Shown here one piece after another: positions 53,973-63,920 of a stretch of 64,000 bases of DNA. A model generated the notes under the pieces. That model searched no databases. It was not told where the DNA came from and saw only the letters and a program-made list of their open reading frames with translations. The position numbers were made by a program, and so were the translations under genes. This DNA comes from Hyphomicrobiales bacterium. GTDB taxonomy: Bacteria > Pseudomonadota > Alphaproteobacteria > Rhizobiales > Rhizobiaceae. The stretch's first letter is position 1; the number at the start of each line of letters is the position of its first letter. The DNA lies in contig UCOA01000109.1 in NCBI GenBank assembly GCA_900474095.1, positions 30,431 through 94,430 on the forward strand. Reading direction: 5' to 3'.

Positions 53973-56165
53973 ATGAAGGCATTTTCACTCACCGCAGCAC
54001 TTGCCGCCGCGCTTGCCGCCTCGACCGCGTCCAGTGCCAGCGCAGAACCGGTTTTCAATCGCATCGCCTCCTTTGCCGTCGCAGACAATCTGCCGGCCGA
54101 CGCTGACAGGAAATCCGTGACCTCCGCTGAAATCATCACCGCCAGCGAAGACGGCAACATGCTCGTCTATTCCGACAGCCCATTGAAGGCGATCGGCTTC
54201 ATCGACATCACTGATCCGAAGGCACCGAAGGCCGGCGGCACCTTGTCGTTCGAAGGCGAGCCGACCTCGGTCGCGATCGCGGGCGCAAAGGTTCTGGTCG
54301 CCGTCAACACGCGCGAAAGCTTCGTCAAGCCGTCCGGCTTCCTAGCAACCGTCGATCTGGCGACGAGGAAGCTGGACGCCCAGTGCGATCTCGGCGGACA
54401 GCCGGACTCGGTTGCCATCAACAAGGACAAGACGCTGGCTGCTATTGCCATCGAGAACGAGCGTGACGAGAACGTCAATGACGGCCAAATCCCGCAGATG
54501 CCGGCCGGCGATCTTGTGATCGTCTCGCTGAAGGACGGTGCTGCCGACTGCGCCTCGATCAAGCACGTGACCCTGACCGGTCTTGCTGACGTCGCAGGCG
54601 GTGATCCGGAGCCGGAATTCGTCGCCTTCAACGGCCTGAACGAGATCGCGCTGACGCTGCAGGAAAACAACCACATCATCATCATCGACGGCACGACCGG
54701 TACGGTGAAGACGCATTTCTCGGCCGGCGCGACGAACCTCTCCGGCGTCGATGACAAGCGTGATGGCGCACTCGCTTTCACCGGCGAATTGAAGGACGTC
54801 AAGCGCGAGCCGGATGCAGTCAAGTGGCTCGACGACAATCGTCTGGTCGTTGCCAATGAAGGCGACTACGAAGGCGGCTCGCGCGGCTTCACGATCTTCG
54901 AAAAGACGGGCAAGGTCCTGTTCGAAGCCGGCAGCAGCTTCGAGCATGCCGTGGCCGCGACCGGCCACTATCCGGACAAGCGCTCTTCCGCCAAGGGCAT
55001 CGAGCCCGAAGGACTGGAAGCTGCGACCTTCGGCGAAGACAAGCTGTTCTTCGTTCTTGCCGAGCGCGCATCCGTGGTCGGCGTCTACAAGGACACCGGT
55101 GCCGATCCGCAACTTCAGCAGATCCTGCCCTCGGGCGTTTCGCCGGAAGGCGCCGTTGCCATTCCCGGCCGCAATCTGTTGGCGACCGCCAACGAGGTTG
55201 ATCTGGTGGAAGATGGCGGTGCCCGCTCGCACGTCATGATCTATGAGCGGGCCGAAGGCACCGCTGCCTATCCGCAGATCACGTCGGCCGACAAGGACGG
55301 GTCGCCCGTTGGCTTCGGCGCTCTCTCCGGTCTTGCCGCGATCAAGGACAAGCCGGGCATGCTTTTTGCCGTCAATGACTCCGTCTATTCCTCGCAGCCG
55401 CGCATCTTCACGATCGACGCCACGCAGCCGCCGGCTGTGATCACCGATGCGCTCACCATCACCCGTGACGGCGCTCCTGCCCAGAAACTTGACGTCGAAG
55501 GCATCGTCGCCGATGGCGACGGCTTCTGGCTCGCCTCCGAGGGCAATTCCGACAAGCTCTATTCGCATGCCCTGCTGCAAGTGAATGCCAAGGGGCAGAT
55601 CAAGAAGGAGATCGCCCTTCCTGAAGAGCTGCGCGCCAACGAAATCCGCTATGGTTTCGAGGGGATCACCAGCGTCGGAGAAGGCGACGAACAGACGCTG
55701 TGGATGGCGGTGCAGCGCGAGTGGAATGATGACGAGAAGGGCTTCGTCAAGCTCGTTTCCTACAAGCCGGCTTCCGAGGAATGGGGCGCGGTGCGCTACC
55801 CGCTCGAAAAGGCCGAAGAAGGCTGGGTCGGCCTTTCGGAAATCACCGTCCACGGCGATCACGCCTATATCATCGAGCGCGACAACCTGATCGGCGACGC
55901 CGCCAGACTGAAGAAGATCTACCGAGTGGCGCTTGCCGACCTGAAGCCGGCCAAGCTCGGCGGCGAACTGCCCGTCGTCAAGAAGGAAGAGGTCCGCGAC
56001 CTCATTCCCGATTTGAAGGCTCTCGGTGGTTACGTCGCTGACAAGATCGAAGGCTTCGCAGTCGATGCGGCCGGCAATGGCTATGTCGTCACCGACAGCG
56101 ACGGCGTGGACGACTCCTCGGGCGAAACGTTGTTCTTCCAGATCGGTACGATGAACGCGATGTAG
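53973..56165 (+). CDS. exported phytase-like (esterase-like) beta-propeller protein
   Basis: 730 aa from the ATG at 53973, with GGAGGG six bases upstream; the frame is open 66 codons further but that part spans the hupB terminator. The signal peptide ends in SSASA near residue 25. The first 350 residues look like a beta-propeller (repeated VAIxx...VAVN, DSVAINKDKTLAAIAIENE). The second half matches the esterase-like activity of phytase domain (VEGIVADGDGFWLASEG, GFEGITSVG, KIEGFAVD). Periplasmic; the substrate is unknown. Confidence 0.82.
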   Translation: MKAFSLTAALAAALAASTASSASAEPVFNRIASFAVADNLPADADRKSVTSAEIITASEDGNMLVYSDSPLKAIGFIDITDPKAPKAGGTLSFEGEPTSVAIAGAKVLVAVNTRESFVKPSGFLATVDLATRKLDAQCDLGGQPDSVAINKDKTLAAIAIENERDENVNDGQIPQMPAGDLVIVSLKDGAADCASIKHVTLTGLADVAGGDPEPEFVAFNGLNEIALTLQENNHIIIIDGTTGTVKTHFSAGATNLSGVDDKRDGALAFTGELKDVKREPDAVKWLDDNRLVVANEGDYEGGSRGFTIFEKTGKVLFEAGSSFEHAVAATGHYPDKRSSAKGIEPEGLEAATFGEDKLFFVLAERASVVGVYKDTGADPQLQQILPSGVSPEGAVAIPGRNLLATANEVDLVEDGGARSHVMIYERAEGTAAYPQITSADKDGSPVGFGALSGLAAIKDKPGMLFAVNDSVYSSQPRIFTIDATQPPAVITDALTITRDGAPAQKLDVEGIVADGDGFWLASEGNSDKLYSHALLQVNAKGQIKKEIALPEELRANEIRYGFEGITSVGEGDEQTLWMAVQREWNDDEKGFVKLVSYKPASEEWGAVRYPLEKAEEGWVGLSEITVHGDHAYIIERDNLIGDAARLKKIYRVALADLKPAKLGGELPVVKKEEVRDLIPDLKALGGYVADKIEGFAVDAAGNGYVVTDSDGVDDSSGETLFFQIGTMNAM

Positions 56166-56186
56166 TCGCACCTGTACTGGTAACGG

Positions 56187-56219
56187 AAAAAGGCCGGGAC
56201 ATGATGTCCCGGCCTTTTT
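56187..56219. terminator. bidirectional terminator
   Basis: A long palindrome (GGCCGGGACAT/ATGTCCCGGCC) with an A-tract on the left and a T-tract on the right. It can end the phytase-like gene on the plus strand and the MarR gene on the minus strand. Confidence 0.9.
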
Positions 56220-56251
56220 ATTTCACCCTGTTTGACTTGCGATCTATGGTG

Positions 56252-56749
56252 CTATTCGGCGGCGATCTCGTCCCCGCCGTCTTCCTTGCGCCTGCGAATT
56301 TCTTCCGCCCTGACAACGAGACGGCTAACGATGTCGTGCATCTGATCAAGCTGCTCGTCGTTAAGCGCCGAGAAGATCTCCTCGATCAGCTGTTTTCGCG
56401 GATGTTCGGCTGCCTCCAGCACGATGCGGCCGACGTCGGTGATCGAGACGATCTTTGCCCGCCGATCCTCTGGATCGGGCTTGCGCACGACCAGCTTGTC
56501 GCGCTCCAGCCCGTCAATCGCCTCTGTTACCGTGCGCGGCGCGAAATTAAGTGCACCGGCTAAATCGGTCGACCGACAGGGGCCGAGCTTGCTCAGAAAA
56601 AACAGGAACTTGCTGCGTGCCAGCGACACGCCTTCCTCGGTCATCGATTCGTTGATGAGCCGGTGAACCCGGTGGTAGAGCTCAAAGAGCTTGTCGGAGA
56701 CTTCGAATGTGGATTTCATGGGTTTCATATGGATATTATGAGGTGCCAT
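56252..56749 (-). CDS. MarR family transcriptional regulator
   Basis: 165 aa. The winged helix-turn-helix spans about 55-110: LGPCRSTDLAGALNFAPRTVTEAIDGLE in parts, then LVVRKPDPEDRRAKIVSITDVG, the typical DRR wing. The N- and C-terminal helices would form the dimer. ATG at 56749 is the first of three close Met codons; 56728 is an alternative. A perfect palindrome lies 33 bp upstream, which suggests that it represses itself. The inducer is unknown. Confidence 0.88.
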   Translation of the reverse strand: MAPHNIHMKPMKSTFEVSDKLFELYHRVHRLINESMTEEGVSLARSKFLFFLSKLGPCRSTDLAGALNFAPRTVTEAIDGLERDKLVVRKPDPEDRRAKIVSITDVGRIVLEAAEHPRKQLIEEIFSALNDEQLDQMHDIVSRLVVRAEEIRRRKEDGGDEIAAE

Positions 56750-56781
56750 GTCAAATGACGGCCTCTTGTGCGTACATAGTC

Positions 56782-56799
56782 AAGCGTAATCTTACGCTT
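56782..56799. promoter_or_regulatory. MarR operator candidate
   Basis: AAGCGTAA-TC-TTACGCTT, a perfect 8+2+8 palindrome, between the MarR gene and the divergent nuclease gene. MarR proteins usually bind such sites of 16-20 bp. Confidence 0.65.
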
Positions 56800-56917
56800 C
56801 CTGGCCTCAGGGTTCATACCTCCCCAAAAATGATGAGAAGAACGAAAGCGCTGGATAGTTGCAACGGCCGTGTCTCCCGGCATTGACGCAGCGCCGAAGC
56901 CCGGGCCATGGTCGACC

Positions 56918-58195
56918 ATGCCTTTCCGCTTCGTCCACACAGCCGATCTTCACCTCGATTCCCCCTTGCGTAGTCTAGCGCTGAAAAATCCGGAGCTTGC
57001 CGAACTGGTGCGCGGCGCGACGCGGACGGCGCTCGCCAGGATCGTCGATCTGTGCCTGGCGGAAAACGTCGATGCCCTGCTGATTGCCGGCGATCTCTAC
57101 GACGGCTCGCAGACCTCGATGAACACGGCGCTTTATCTGTCGAGCGAGCTGCGCCGGCTGGAGGCCGCCGGAATCCGCGCCTTCCTGATCCGCGGCAATC
57201 ACGATTCCCAGTCCACCGTGACGCGCGAGCTGACCTTTCCTGCCAACGTCCACGTATTTTCCGGCCGCGCAAAGCCTGTCCATGCCAAGACGCTCGACGA
57301 CGGGCGCGAGGTTCATATTCACGGCATCAGTTTTGCCAATCCCCATGCACCCGAAAACCTGCTGCCGTCGTTTCAGGTGCCCGTCGCAGATGCGGTCAAC
57401 ATCGGCATGCTGCATACGAGCCTCGCCGGCACGCCTGGGCATGATCCCTACGCGCCCTGCAGCGTCGCCGAGCTGACGCGGCACGGCTTCGACTATTGGG
57501 CGCTGGGCCACGTGCATCTCAGGCAGATACACTCCGAAAAGCCACTGATCGTCATGCCGGGCATGCCGCAGGGACGGGATATCAACGAAGCCGGGCCGAA
57601 ATCGGTGACGCTGGTGACCGTCGGCGACGACGGATACTTGATGCACGAGGAACGCGCGATCGGGCAAGCGGTGTTCGAGCGTGTCGCGATTGATCTGGCC
57701 GGTGCGCAGGAGTGGCGCCAGATGCTGGACCGGGTGACAGAAACGCTGTCATCGCTCAGAAACCGAACGATTGCCGATCATCTCATCCTGCGAATTTCCC
57801 TGATAGGTTCCACGCCGCTTGCCTGGAAACTCCGGCGCGACCCGGATTTACTGCTCGCCGAACTGTCCAATGTGGCCGCGGGCCTGAGCGGTTGCTGGGT
57901 CGAGAAGATCGACATCGACTGCCGGGGCCAGGAAGGCGAAGGGGCCTTGTCCGGGCCGGATCCGGTCGAGGAACTTGCAGCGCTGATCCGTTCCGACGTG
58001 CTGCCGTCGCACGCCTTTCGCCAGGAAGCCGGCGCGATGCTGGATGAGTTGCTGCTGCAGCTGCCACGCGAACTGCGCGAGACCTTGGCAAACGATGAGG
58101 CCGCTGCCGCGCGGCTGGTCGAAACGATCGCGGCAGCCGGCAGCGACGACGTGCTCGCCTATCTGCATGGCGGTGAAGGCGAGGCGGCTCACTGA
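56918..58195 (+). CDS. SbcD/YhaO-like DNA repair exonuclease
   Basis: 425 aa from the ATG at 56918; a GTG at 56870 is less likely. The phosphoesterase motifs are HTADLHLDSP (residues 7-16), IAGDLYDG, IRGNHDS, and GHVHLRQI. The C-terminal part is a helical capping region. It is like YhaO of Bacillus and the Mre11 group. The stop overlaps the start of the ATPase gene (TGATG), so the two proteins are made together and likely form an Mre11/Rad50-type complex for DNA ends. Confidence 0.87.
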   Translation: MPFRFVHTADLHLDSPLRSLALKNPELAELVRGATRTALARIVDLCLAENVDALLIAGDLYDGSQTSMNTALYLSSELRRLEAAGIRAFLIRGNHDSQSTVTRELTFPANVHVFSGRAKPVHAKTLDDGREVHIHGISFANPHAPENLLPSFQVPVADAVNIGMLHTSLAGTPGHDPYAPCSVAELTRHGFDYWALGHVHLRQIHSEKPLIVMPGMPQGRDINEAGPKSVTLVTVGDDGYLMHEERAIGQAVFERVAIDLAGAQEWRQMLDRVTETLSSLRNRTIADHLILRISLIGSTPLAWKLRRDPDLLLAELSNVAAGLSGCWVEKIDIDCRGQEGEGALSGPDPVEELAALIRSDVLPSHAFRQEAGAMLDELLLQLPRELRETLANDEAAAARLVETIAAAGSDDVLAYLHGGEGEAAH

Positions 58196-61100
58196 TGCGC
58201 CTCAATCGTCTCGACCTTGTTCGTTACGGCAAGTTCACCGGGCGCAGTCTCGACTTCGGAGACGCTCCCCATGAGCGTCCGGATTTTCATCTCGTCTATG
58301 GTCCGAACGAGGCAGGGAAATCCACCCTGTTTTCCGCCTTTCTCGATCTGTTGTTCGGTATCGACAATCGCAGCACCTACGGTTTCTTGCATCCCTACGA
58401 GACGATGCGCGTCGGCGGTGTGATCGCGGTCGGTGGTAAAGCTCATGCCGTCGCTCGTATCAAGCGCCGGCAAAATACGCTTCTCGGACCGGATGATCAG
58501 CCGCTGCCGGACAATCTGTTTTCCGCAGCGCTGGGCTCGATCGACCGGGTGACCTACCAGATGATGTTTTCGCTCGATGATGACAGCATCGAAAAGGGCG
58601 GCGAAAGCATCCTGAAAAGTGAGGGGGAACTCGGAACCCTCCTGTTTTCGGCCAGTTCCGGCCTGCCGGACAGCAGCGCCGTCCTGTCCCGCCTGAAGGC
58701 GCAAGCTGATGCCTTCTACAAACCGCAGGGCCGGAAACACCGGCTGGCGGAGCTGAAGGCGGAACTTGATGCGCTGAAGGACGAAAAGAGCACCATCGAC
58801 GTCAACGCCCGCGAGTTTGCCGCGTTGCGCAAGGCGCGTGATGCGGCGGCCGAGCGCCACGAAGCGACCGTTAAGGTGCGGGCGGAACTGCGTGTCGCCC
58901 TGGATCTCGCCCGCGATCGCATGAAGGGGCTGCCTCTGCTGGCGCGGCTGCGCGGGCTAAGATCCGAACTTGCCGCTTTCGGCGATCTACCGGAACCGCC
59001 AGTGGGCTGGCACACCATGCTGCCGCGGCTGCAGCGCGAGGAAGCCGACATTGGGGCCCGGCTGGAGCAGCTGGAAATGGATATGGACCGGCGAGCAGCC
59101 GAGATTGCCGCCATCGAGCGGGACGGAGCCGTGCTTGCTCTTGCTGCGGACATCGTTGACTTGGAGCGCTCCGGGTTGGAAGCGCGCCACATATCGGCTG
59201 CGAGCGACATGTCCAATCGCCTCGACGAGCGCGGCAAGATCGGTGCAGACATTGCTGTGTGTCTGGCGCGCCTGGATCGTGCCGATGTGGCGAACGCGGC
59301 AACACTCATTCTGCCTGCGGCCGTCACCGGGCGTATTCAGGATCTGGCGCAGAAATATCCCGCATTGAGCGAGCGGCTGGCTGCCGCGGTCAAGGAGCGA
59401 CAGCTTGCAGCGGAGGCGCACTGCGAGGCGACAAGGGCCCGGTCGGCGCTGATGGGTGCGTGTAGTGCTACGGGCTCAGGCGATCCGGCGCCCCTTGTCG
59501 ACGTCCTGCAAAGCCAGCGCCAGAACGATTGCCTGCTGCGGCAGCAGGCGGCGAACCGGCAGCTTGCCTCACTTGAGGACCAGCTTGCCGAAAAGCTGGA
59601 GGCGCTGGCGCCCGGCCAACTGGACGCGGACAGTGTGGCGGCTCTCGCCATCCCTGAAGAAGCTGATATCGCCGAGTGGACGGCGCGGCGAACGGCGTTG
59701 GCGGAACAGCTGAAGCGGCTTGATGACCGGATCGCCGACGAGACGGCACTGGTCGCGGCAGACGAAGCCCGGCTTGCGGAACTGACGCGAGCCGGAGGGT
59801 TTGCCGCCGACGATACGGCCTTGACGTTGCGGCAGGAACGCGATCACGCCTGGCAGATCCACGCGGCACAATTGGATGGCGAGACCGCGCGCGCATTCGC
59901 AAACGCCCTGCGCAAGGACGATGAGGTCATGGCGATGCGGATGGCGCGCGCCGAAGATCTCGCCCAGGCGAGGGGGCTTTCCCTCGCCATCGCTGAGCGC
60001 AATGCAAAGGTTTCAGCATTTCGTGAGCAGCACCAGACAGTGCTTGCAGAGGTCGCTGAGCTGAGGCGGGAGATTTCAGCAGCAGCCCGCTCCTGTGGCC
60101 TGCCCGAAGAGACAAAGCTTAATCAGCTGGTTGCCTGGCTTGGCCGCCGGGTGGCGGTGTTGGACGTGCGCAATCAGCTTCGCACGGTGCGTCAGGAGTT
60201 GCGTGTTGCAATAGCCGACGAGGAAAGGGCGCTTGAACGGCTGGCGAGGGTGCTCGCGGAACTCGGCGTGACAAAAGGCATGGCCGCGCGTCTGGACGAT
60301 GCACTTGCTTTGACCGAGCGCACGATCACGGCTCTGCAGGCGACCCATCGCGCCAATGCCGCCGCCGCGGAGGGGGTGGAGCGGGCGCAGGCGGCCTTGA
60401 GCGCGCGCGATGCGGCCTGGTCTTCGGCGGATACCGAAATGGCAGCCTGGATCGCGCGGTGGGATGAGACGATCGGCGTGACCTGGCTTGCCAAGGACGG
60501 AACGACCTCGTCCGTCCAGGAGACCGTGGCCGTTCTTGCCGTCCTTCAAGATCTCGACAAGCTCATCCAGCGCAAGGCGGACCTGGACCATCGCATCGAC
60601 GGCATGCGCAAGGATCAGCTTGCATTCGCGACGGCCGTCTCCACTCTCGCCGAAAGGCTTTCATTGCCGGCGCCTGCTGAGCCGTTGCTTGCTTTTCAGG
60701 TGATCCGCCGGCGATTTGCCGATGCCGAACAGCAGGAAGTGCTGCTCCGGCGGATCTCGGATGAGAATGACGTGCGTATGTCCGAACACCGCGATCTGAT
60801 CGAATTGCGGCGGCGCCACGACGTTCAGAAGCAAAGCATGCTCGATCTTTATCGTGGCGGAACGCTTGTTGACGTCGGGGAACATCTGGAGACCGCCAAG
60901 GCGCGCGGTCGTCTGCGGGAGCGGATTGCCGAAGCCGAATCCGATTTGGCGGCGGGCCTCGGTGTCGGACTTGTCGAAGAAGCGGAGATGATTCTGAGCG
61001 CGGTCGACGAGGCTGGCCTGCGGCTGGAAGCGGCTGAACTGCAAATGCGGTGGGAACAGTGTGATCGAGACGCCAGCGAACTGCATGCGGAGCGGCGTGA

Positions 61101-61671
61101 GGCGGACAAGGCGCTCGCGGCGATCGGCGGTGGCGATGCGGCCGCCCATATCGAGGAACGCCGCCGCACCCTGTTCGCCGAAATCGAGGAGCGGGCGATC
61201 GCCTATCTGCGGCTCAAGACCGGCATCCTTGCCAGCGAAACCGCCCTCAGGCTCTACCGCGAACGGCATCGCAGCGCGATGATGCGGCGGGCCTCGGCAG
61301 CCTTCAGCGCCATCAGCGGCGGCGACTATGTCGGGCTCGCGACCCAAGCGGAAAACGGCAAGGAATTCCTGATCGCCAATGGGGCCGGCGGCGGCTCGAA
61401 ACTGGCCGATGACCTTTCCAAGGGCACCCGCTTTCAGCTCTATCTGGCGCTGCGCATCGCCGGCTATCACGAGGTAGCTGCAACGCGCGAATCGTTGCCC
61501 TTCATTGCCGACGACATCATGGAAACCTTCGACGATGGCCGGGCCGAGCACGCTTTTGCATTGATGGCGGACATGGCACGGGTGGGACAGGTGATCTACC
61601 TCACCCACCATCAGCATCTGTGCGATATTGCCCGCGCGGCCTGCCCAAGTGTGACTATCCATACACTTTGA
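58195..61671 (+). CDS. YhaN-like AAA ATPase (SMC/Rad50-type)
   Basis: 1158 aa. The N-terminus has LVYGPNEAGKST (Walker A near residue 38). Long coiled coils cover about 165-1020. The C-terminal lobe has DDLSKGTRFQLYLALRIA as the signature region and LPFIADDIMETFDDGR as Walker B. There is no zinc hook CxxC, as in YhaN. With the upstream nuclease it forms a DNA end-processing pair of the SbcCD class. Coupled by TGATG. Confidence 0.87.
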   Translation: MRLNRLDLVRYGKFTGRSLDFGDAPHERPDFHLVYGPNEAGKSTLFSAFLDLLFGIDNRSTYGFLHPYETMRVGGVIAVGGKAHAVARIKRRQNTLLGPDDQPLPDNLFSAALGSIDRVTYQMMFSLDDDSIEKGGESILKSEGELGTLLFSASSGLPDSSAVLSRLKAQADAFYKPQGRKHRLAELKAELDALKDEKSTIDVNAREFAALRKARDAAAERHEATVKVRAELRVALDLARDRMKGLPLLARLRGLRSELAAFGDLPEPPVGWHTMLPRLQREEADIGARLEQLEMDMDRRAAEIAAIERDGAVLALAADIVDLERSGLEARHISAASDMSNRLDERGKIGADIAVCLARLDRADVANAATLILPAAVTGRIQDLAQKYPALSERLAAAVKERQLAAEAHCEATRARSALMGACSATGSGDPAPLVDVLQSQRQNDCLLRQQAANRQLASLEDQLAEKLEALAPGQLDADSVAALAIPEEADIAEWTARRTALAEQLKRLDDRIADETALVAADEARLAELTRAGGFAADDTALTLRQERDHAWQIHAAQLDGETARAFANALRKDDEVMAMRMARAEDLAQARGLSLAIAERNAKVSAFREQHQTVLAEVAELRREISAAARSCGLPEETKLNQLVAWLGRRVAVLDVRNQLRTVRQELRVAIADEERALERLARVLAELGVTKGMAARLDDALALTERTITALQATHRANAAAAEGVERAQAALSARDAAWSSADTEMAAWIARWDETIGVTWLAKDGTTSSVQETVAVLAVLQDLDKLIQRKADLDHRIDGMRKDQLAFATAVSTLAERLSLPAPAEPLLAFQVIRRRFADAEQQEVLLRRISDENDVRMSEHRDLIELRRRHDVQKQSMLDLYRGGTLVDVGEHLETAKARGRLRERIAEAESDLAAGLGVGLVEEAEMILSAVDEAGLRLEAAELQMRWEQCDRDASELHAERREADKALAAIGGGDAAAHIEERRRTLFAEIEERAIAYLRLKTGILASETALRLYRERHRSAMMRRASAAFSAISGGDYVGLATQAENGKEFLIANGAGGGSKLADDLSKGTRFQLYLALRIAGYHEVAATRESLPFIADDIMETFDDGRAEHAFALMADMARVGQVIYLTHHQHLCDIARAACPSVTIHTL

Positions 61672-61794
61672 ACGCGTCTGACGTTTTTCCCGTTTCATTC
61701 GGGGGCGGCGATATGCAAGGTACTTCTTTGTCACGCCCGCGTCTTCCGAAGGGGAGACCGGCGTGATGATGTGTCGAACGAGGAGCCATTTGCC

Positions 61795-62193
61795 ATGGAA
61801 ATCAAACCTTGCGGTTCCCGGCCGTCGGTCAAGCCGTCACTGGACTATTTTACCGGCAGCGTGCGGCTGGATCCGATCATGGACGCGCCGGAACCGGCCC
61901 GTATGCGCAGCGCATCCGTCACCTTCGAACCGGGTGCACGCACGGCCTGGCACACCCACCCGCTCGGCCAAACCTTGATCGTCACGGCCGGGAGCGGACT
62001 GGCGCAGGTCTGGGGCGAACCGATCCGCGAGATCAGGGCAGGGGACGTCGTCTGGTTTCCACCGGGTGAAAAACACTGGCACGGCGCGGTAGCGACGACG
62101 GCGATGACCCATATCGCCATCCAGGAGGCGCTTGACGGAAAAGCGGTGGACTGGATGGAGCCCGTGACGGATAGCCAGTATCAGGGAAAATGA
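61795..62193 (+). CDS. cupin-domain protein (carboxymuconolactone-linked type)
   Basis: 132 aa from the ATG at 61795 with AGGAG nine bases upstream; a GTG at 61771 is possible. The first motif is [19 protein letters not shown] and the second is [18 protein letters not shown], with the metal-binding His and Glu complete. Cupins of this form often are encoded with carboxymuconolactone decarboxylases or alone. Substrate unknown. Confidence 0.85.
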   Translation: MEIKPCGSRPSVKPSLDYFTGSVRLDPIMDAPEPARMRSASVTFEPGARTAWHTHPLGQTLIVTAGSGLAQVWGEPIREIRAGDVVWFPPGEKHWHGAVATTAMTHIAIQEALDGKAVDWMEPVTDSQYQGK

Positions 62194-62385
62194 GCTTTCG
62201 GCATCGCGGCTGCTTGGCGCAACCTGAGCGGCAGGCGTTTTGCTAGAGGTTTGAGTGCATGCGGAGCCGGCTGCCCTTGCGGCGCTTGTCGGTTGCAATG
62301 CGAGGTCGACCAGCGTTACTTGAGGGTCAGGACCTTGCCGGCCGCAATCGCTCGGGCAGAGGCGGCCGGGCAGAGGGATTTTGCG

Positions 62386-62760
62386 ATGTATAATTTTCAT
62401 GTCGGACAGAAGGTCGTCTGCATCAACGACACGTTCAAGCATGTCTCGATCGATCAGGGCATTCGCAAGGGGCAGATCTATACAATCCGCTGGGTTGGCC
62501 CCTACACGCACTATGTCGATGGCGAATTCATCGGCGTCAAGCTGGCGGAGATCCACCGCGGCAACGACGACGGTCCCGAAGGCTACGGTGCGGCCGACAT
62601 GCCCTATCGCGCAGCGCGGTTCCGGCCGCTGCTTAAGGACCGGCTGTCAGCGTTGAAGAACCTGCTTGCGCCTACGCCGAAAGGGGAAAACCCGTATGTG
62701 CCCGAGGCACCGGAAGAACCGAAGCGCAAGACGCCGGTACGAAAGAAGGAAACCGTCTGA
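62386..62760 (+). CDS. conserved rhizobial small protein
   Basis: 124 aa from the ATG at 62386 with AGAGGG upstream; the frame reaches further but without a good start. Residues 1-50 look like a small beta-barrel (FHVGQKVVCIND, IRKGQIYTIRWVG). The C-terminus is Pro/Lys-rich and probably disordered. No function is known to me. Confidence 0.7.
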   Translation: MYNFHVGQKVVCINDTFKHVSIDQGIRKGQIYTIRWVGPYTHYVDGEFIGVKLAEIHRGNDDGPEGYGAADMPYRAARFRPLLKDRLSALKNLLAPTPKGENPYVPEAPEEPKRKTPVRKKETV

Positions 62761-62869
62761 CGAGCTTCTCGCGTCTTCCTGAAGTCAGATGCGAATCGCC
62801 GAACACATTATTCTCTGGAAATCATGTCGTCCTGCGCCCGTGGGGCCGCTCGAACAGATGTTCTCCCGT

Positions 62870-63127
62870 TCACAGGCCGTCAAAAACGCTGTCCCTGCGC
62901 ACGAGCCTCAACGACCGGTCAGGCTGGATAACATAGGTTTCTTCGGCGGGCTGACCGTACTCGTCGTTCAGCCGGTGGCGCACCACACTGCCGACCGGCG
63001 CCTTGGCCAGTTTGGTTGCCGGCTGGCCATTATAGGTGATGCTGCCGGGAATTGGCGCAAGTTCCGGCATGGCCGTGCAGGCGGCGAGCCCCGCCGCAAG
63101 CGCTGCAGTCAAAATCGCACTTCTCAT
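62870..63127 (-). CDS. small lipoprotein
   Basis: 85 aa from the ATG at 63127, with GAGGGG five bases upstream; a longer frame is rejected. Lipobox LAAC gives a lipidated Cys at residue 17. The mature part has ITYNGQPATKLAKAPVGSVV and a C-terminal YVIQPDRSLRLVRR. Role unknown; outer membrane or periplasmic. Confidence 0.72.
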   Translation of the reverse strand: MRSAILTAALAAGLAACTAMPELAPIPGSITYNGQPATKLAKAPVGSVVRHRLNDEYGQPAEETYVIQPDRSLRLVRRDSVFDGL

Positions 63128-63317
63128 CTCATCCCCTCTTACTTCGTGACAACCATGACGCGCCGATGAACGGAACGTGATCGCCTCCATCTTTCATCCG
63201 CCAACACATGGTGGTGTCGCTATCCATTGGCAAGAGCGATGAGCAGTGCTCACAGGAAACCTTTTGCGAACACGTGTGAGGCCACGATGATAGTCATGGA
63301 TTTGCTTAAGGAATAAA

Positions 63318-63393
63318 TGGTGGGCGATGAGAGACTCGAACTCCCGACATCCTCGGTGTAAACGAGGCGCTCTACCAACTGAGCTAATCGCCC
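63318..63393 (-). tRNA. tRNA-Val (TAC anticodon)
   Basis: 76 nt on the minus strand with CCA encoded. GGGCGAT/ATCGCCC acceptor stem, D arm AGCTCAGTTGGTAGAGC, anticodon loop TTTACAC giving TAC, T arm GTTCGAG. Confidence 0.95.
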
Positions 63394-63795
63394 TTCGCGA
63401 AGCAGGACCAGTGTCCGCCGCGTCGGTGGCCGTGATCTATGCGTATCGGCGAAAAACCGCAAGAGTGTTTGCAAAGATTTTTTGATTTTTTTGCGGGCCA
63501 ACTCGAACAAGCTCGGCAACAAGGTAATGAACGCGTTGTGGAAAACGGTTGGGACTTCGATGCGGCGAAAGGCGACGCACGGTCGATGAACGTGTCGGGG
63601 GAGGAGTGGCTGCCCGGTCTCCGGCGCATTTTCCATTGCGCTTTTCCGCCCCTGTGGAAACAATTCGCGGGCTGTCATCGTTTTGTCTCCAAACCTGCTT
63701 GACACTAAAAGACGAACCCCGTAGTTAGCCGCTCATCGAAGCGGCCAGTCCGGTTCGAGCGGATGCGAAAGCATTCGGATTGCTTGAAATGAAGT
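63394..63795. other. 402-bp gap before the tRNA-Asp pair
   Basis: No supported gene; frames here have no ribosome binding site or motif, and one long minus-strand frame runs through tRNA-Val. The right end holds the tRNA-Asp promoter. Confidence 0.55.
63699..63727 (+). promoter_or_regulatory. promoter of the tRNA-Asp genes
   Basis: TTGACA at 63699-63704, a 17-base spacer and TAGTTA at 63722-63727. The first tRNA starts 69 bp further on. Confidence 0.6.
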
Positions 63796-63872
63796 GCGGG
63801 TGTAGCTCAGTCGGTTAGAGTGCCGGCCTGTCACGCCGGAGGTCGCGGGTTCGAGCCCCGTCACTCGCGCCA
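63796..63872 (+). tRNA. tRNA-Asp (GTC anticodon), copy 1
   Basis: 77 nt with CCA encoded. Acceptor stem GCGGGTG/CACTCGC, anticodon loop CTGTCAC giving GTC, T arm GTTCGAG, G as discriminator base. Confidence 0.95.
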
Positions 63873-63920
63873 TTTCAAGGAAAGCGCTTTTGCGCCAATC
63901 CGGGTTTTCCATTCCAGTGC

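Noticed and set aside
54342..56171. 609-aa minus-strand open frame opposite the phytase-like gene
   Set aside because: Antisense shadow; the plus-strand gene has a signal peptide, a strong ribosome binding site and a terminator.
63250..63705. 151-aa minus-strand frame
   Set aside because: It runs through tRNA-Val and has no recognisable domain.
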